Source: Deltaproteobacteria bacterium | Lineage (GTDB): Bacteria; Myxococcota; JADLHZ01 | NCBI GenBank assembly: GCA_020848545.1 | Contig: JADLHZ010000118.1 | Coordinates: forward strand, 58,409-122,408 | DNA: 64,000 nucleotides | Direction: 5' to 3' | Part shown: in pieces, positions 62,320 to 64,000 of the stretch | Layout: each line of letters starts with the position of its first letter | How positions within the stretch are numbered: position 1 is the stretch's first letter | Translations under genes and position numbers: made by a program | The notes under the pieces: generated by a model | Seen by the model: only the letters and a program-made list of their open reading frames with translations | Told to the model about the DNA's origin: nothing | Databases searched by the model: none

Positions 62320-62514
62320 ATGCCGACCGCTCTGCGAGCGACGTTCCTCGCGTGCGCTGTGCTCGGAGGTTGTCTTACTTTTGAGCCCACTCGCAGGGCG
62401 GAGTGCCTGAGCAGCCCATGCCAACCCGCTGCGCAGCCAGCCTGAAAGAACCAAGAAGACTGCCCGGCTGATCTCACCTGCGTCGCCGGCGCTTGCGCGC
62501 GAGCATGTCCCTGA
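62320..62514 (+). pseudogene. Truncated lipoprotein gene with in-frame stop
   Basis: Reads a lipoprotein signal and start (TFLACAVLGGCLTFEP, C18), an internal stop TGA at 62443, and then in the same frame a Cys cluster EDCPADLTCVAGACARACP before a second stop at 62512. The two halves plainly belong together; the first TGA is a nonsense change. Even without it the protein would be only about 64 residues, so the 3' part of a longer Cys-rich lipoprotein is also lost. Confidence 0.55.
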
Positions 62515-62533
62515 CGCCCCCTTATGTCTGATG

Positions 62534-62577
62534 TTGTACAGTATGTTGTCATTCCGGCGTCCTGTTTGTACAGTATG
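62534..62577. promoter_or_regulatory. Two direct repeats TTGTACAGTATG ahead of the AAA ATPase
   Basis: The same 12-base sequence occurs at 62534-62545 and 62566-62577, start to start 32 bases (about three helical turns), ending 13 bases before ATG 62591. Each holds the palindrome TGTACA. The interval is clearly AT-richer than its surroundings. The arrangement fits a pair of operators at the promoter or leader of the ATPase gene. Confidence 0.5.
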
Positions 62578-62590
62578 ATGCAATAACAGA

Positions 62591-63877
62591 ATGCCAGCGC
62601 AGCCCGACATGCTCCGAACGATCCTGGCCGATCAGCAGGCCGAAACGCACGCGATCGTCGCCGGCGCCGTGCCGCGCGATGCGCTGAAAGACGGAAAGTT
62701 CAAGCTGACACGACCGGGCGCGCTCGTCGTCACCGGTGTTCGTCGCTGCGGCAAATCCACGTTGTGCCACCAGCTCCTGCGAGGCAGCGACTACCTCTAC
62801 GTGAATTTCGACGATGAGCGGCTGGTCTCACTCCGCAGCGCCGATCTGCAGCTCGTTCTCGATGCGCTCCTGTCACTGCGGCCGCACACGAAGACGCTGC
62901 TGCTCGACGAGGTGCAAAACGTCGCCCGCTGGGAGCTCTTCGTCAACCGCCTGTTGCGCGGGGGCTATCGGCTCGTCGTGACGGGGAGCAATTCGCGCCT
63001 CTTGAGCAAGGAGCTGGCGACCCACCTCACCGGGCGCCATCAAAGCCTCGAGCTGTTTCCATTCTCCTTCCGTGAGGTGTTGCTCGCTCGCGCGATCGAG
63101 CCGGGCGCGACGTCGCTGGCGCGCGCCGCGGTCGACCACGAGCTCACGCGCTACCTTCACGAGGGCGGCTTCCCGCAGCAGGTATTGCTCGGCTACCAAG
63201 CCGGCGAACTACGCGATCAGTATGATCGCATCGTCTCGCGGGACGTCGTGCTGCGGCGACGGCTGCGCAATCCGGCGGTCATCAAGGAACTCGCACTTCT
63301 CGCCCTGTCGTACTCGGCGCAAACGTTCACCCATCAAGCGAACGCGCGCGTTCTCGGCCTCAAGGGAGCGACGACATCGAAGAACTATCTCGAGTACCTG
63401 GAAGAGGCCTACTTGCTCGCAACCGTCCGCCCGTATTCGGCGAAGGTGAAGGAGCAAATCCGCCTGCCGCGAAAGCTCTACGCGATCGACAACGGAATGT
63501 TGAGCGCCCTGCACACCCGGCCGACGCGCGACGACGGGCTGTTCTTGGAAACGCTCGTGCACCAGGAGTTGCGGCGCCGAGGTCGCGAGATCTGGACGTA
63601 CCTCACGCCATCCTGCAGCGTCGACTTCCTCTTGCGCGAGGGAAGAGACGTGGTCGAGCTCATCCAGTCGTGTTGGTCGCTTGCCGATCCAGCGACCGAG
63701 CGGCGCGAGCTCGACGCGCTCATCGAGGCGGCGAAGCGAACCAGGTGTAACCAACTCACGGTGATCACGCGTGACGAGCGCGGGGAGCGCACCATCGGCA
63801 GCGCTCGCGTCTCGATCGTGCCGATCGCCGACTGGTTGCTGACCGATCGTGCGACGTCGCCCGCTTCCACGCTCTAG
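62591..63877 (+). CDS. AAA ATPase with DUF4143 C-terminal domain
   Basis: A 428-residue ATPase of the AAA_14/DUF4143 family. Walker A is VVTGVRRCGKSTLCHQLL near residue 46, Walker B is TLLLDEVQNVARWE near 101, and sensor VTGSNSRLLSKEL lies near 129. The DUF4143 part starts near 215 (SRDVVLRRRLRNPAVIKELA) and ends with a PD-(D/E)xK-like pattern VDFLLREGRDVVELIQSC near 350. The family is widespread and patchily distributed, often mobile, and no cellular role is settled. It stands alone between repeats and a palindrome, which fits recent acquisition. Confidence 0.9.
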   Translation: MPAQPDMLRTILADQQAETHAIVAGAVPRDALKDGKFKLTRPGALVVTGVRRCGKSTLCHQLLRGSDYLYVNFDDERLVSLRSADLQLVLDALLSLRPHTKTLLLDEVQNVARWELFVNRLLRGGYRLVVTGSNSRLLSKELATHLTGRHQSLELFPFSFREVLLARAIEPGATSLARAAVDHELTRYLHEGGFPQQVLLGYQAGELRDQYDRIVSRDVVLRRRLRNPAVIKELALLALSYSAQTFTHQANARVLGLKGATTSKNYLEYLEEAYLLATVRPYSAKVKEQIRLPRKLYAIDNGMLSALHTRPTRDDGLFLETLVHQELRRRGREIWTYLTPSCSVDFLLREGRDVVELIQSCWSLADPATERRELDALIEAAKRTRCNQLTVITRDERGERTIGSARVSIVPIADWLLTDRATSPASTL

Positions 63878-63880
63878 CTC

Positions 63881-63922
63881 GCATCATTCATGACGCCAAA
63901 CTGCGGGCGTCATGAATGATGC
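63881..63922. repeat. Perfect 17-bp inverted repeat after the AAA ATPase
   Basis: GCATCATTCATGACGCC and its exact reverse complement are separated by eight bases, starting four bases after the ATPase stop codon. The stem is strong, but no T-run follows, so it is not a classical terminator. It may protect the mRNA 3' end, bind a protein or mark the end of a mobile unit. The remaining 78 bases of the window show no gene. Confidence 0.75.
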
Positions 63923-64000
63923 TGAAGACAGGAAAGCAGGACTCGCTCGACGCCGTTGGCTGCGCGGTAGAACGTTTTGGCTGGCACAAATCGCAAAAAA

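Noticed and set aside
62443..62445. TGA read as selenocysteine in the small lipoprotein
   Set aside because: No hairpin of SECIS type was evident right after it and the product would still be a short fragment; a nonsense mutation is simpler.

Overview
This is a GC-rich, densely coded bacterial window with no tRNA, rRNA, CRISPR array or transposase that I could see. Several features suggest a member of the Myxococcota or a related deltaproteobacterial lineage. These are an AgmX/PglI C-terminal domain protein, a Cys-rich giant lipoprotein ending in a myxobacterial-type cysteine repeat, many lipoproteins with short lipoboxes, a caspase-like protease with a membrane partner, and a decayed sterol C-methyltransferase. 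That assignment is inference.

Layout. Position 1-9300: a truncated ECF sigma factor, an AgmX-like envelope protein, a FemAB/GNAT-type transferase, two unknown genes, a zinc-ribbon site-2 protease pair, and a secreted peptidylarginine deiminase of the animal/cyanobacterial type coupled to a HEAT-repeat protein. 9350-18550: an acyl-CoA dehydrogenase, a DUF493 protein, a protein with three PG(S/T)NPNMNPP repeats next to a ferritin-like di-iron protein, then lysS and a lolC/E-lolD-S1 operon. 18590-31400: a beta-propeller-like protein, an SH3/NlpC lipoprotein, a decayed lipoprotein gene, rpsO-pnp, ppk, a tyrosine cassette (chorismate mutase plus a prephenate dehydrogenase-aminotransferase fusion), fur, a tiny acidic protein, glpX and a SRPBCC protein.

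31380-37550 (minus strand): a five-gene array of a ferritin-like protein, an unknown protein, a YopB/IpaB-like pore-type protein, dapD and an aminotransferase (candidate dapC). 37660-41496 (plus strand): a tightly overlapping four-gene operon of an unknown protein, a DegT-fold enzyme whose catalytic lysine is replaced by histidine (ColD/RfbH type), a HemN-like radical SAM enzyme and a VanX-type dipeptidase. I consider this operon the best candidate for an undescribed pathway.

41500-45730 is a decaying zone with a VOC remnant, a sterol methyltransferase remnant carrying internal deletions, two unknown genes and an SDR. 45713-48883: a caspase-like protein with an EF-hand and a barrel-like C-terminus, its membrane partner and an unknown helical protein. 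48973-56554: uvrD, then an alpha/beta hydrolase, an MBL hydrolase and the cell-division set ftsE-ftsX-envC-ctpA. 56616-64000: two CBS proteins, a STAS-like gene broken at a ten-G tract, a 1232-residue lipoprotein, a lipoprotein remnant, and an AAA/DUF4143 ATPase flanked by repeated TGTACA-containing boxes and a 17-bp palindrome.
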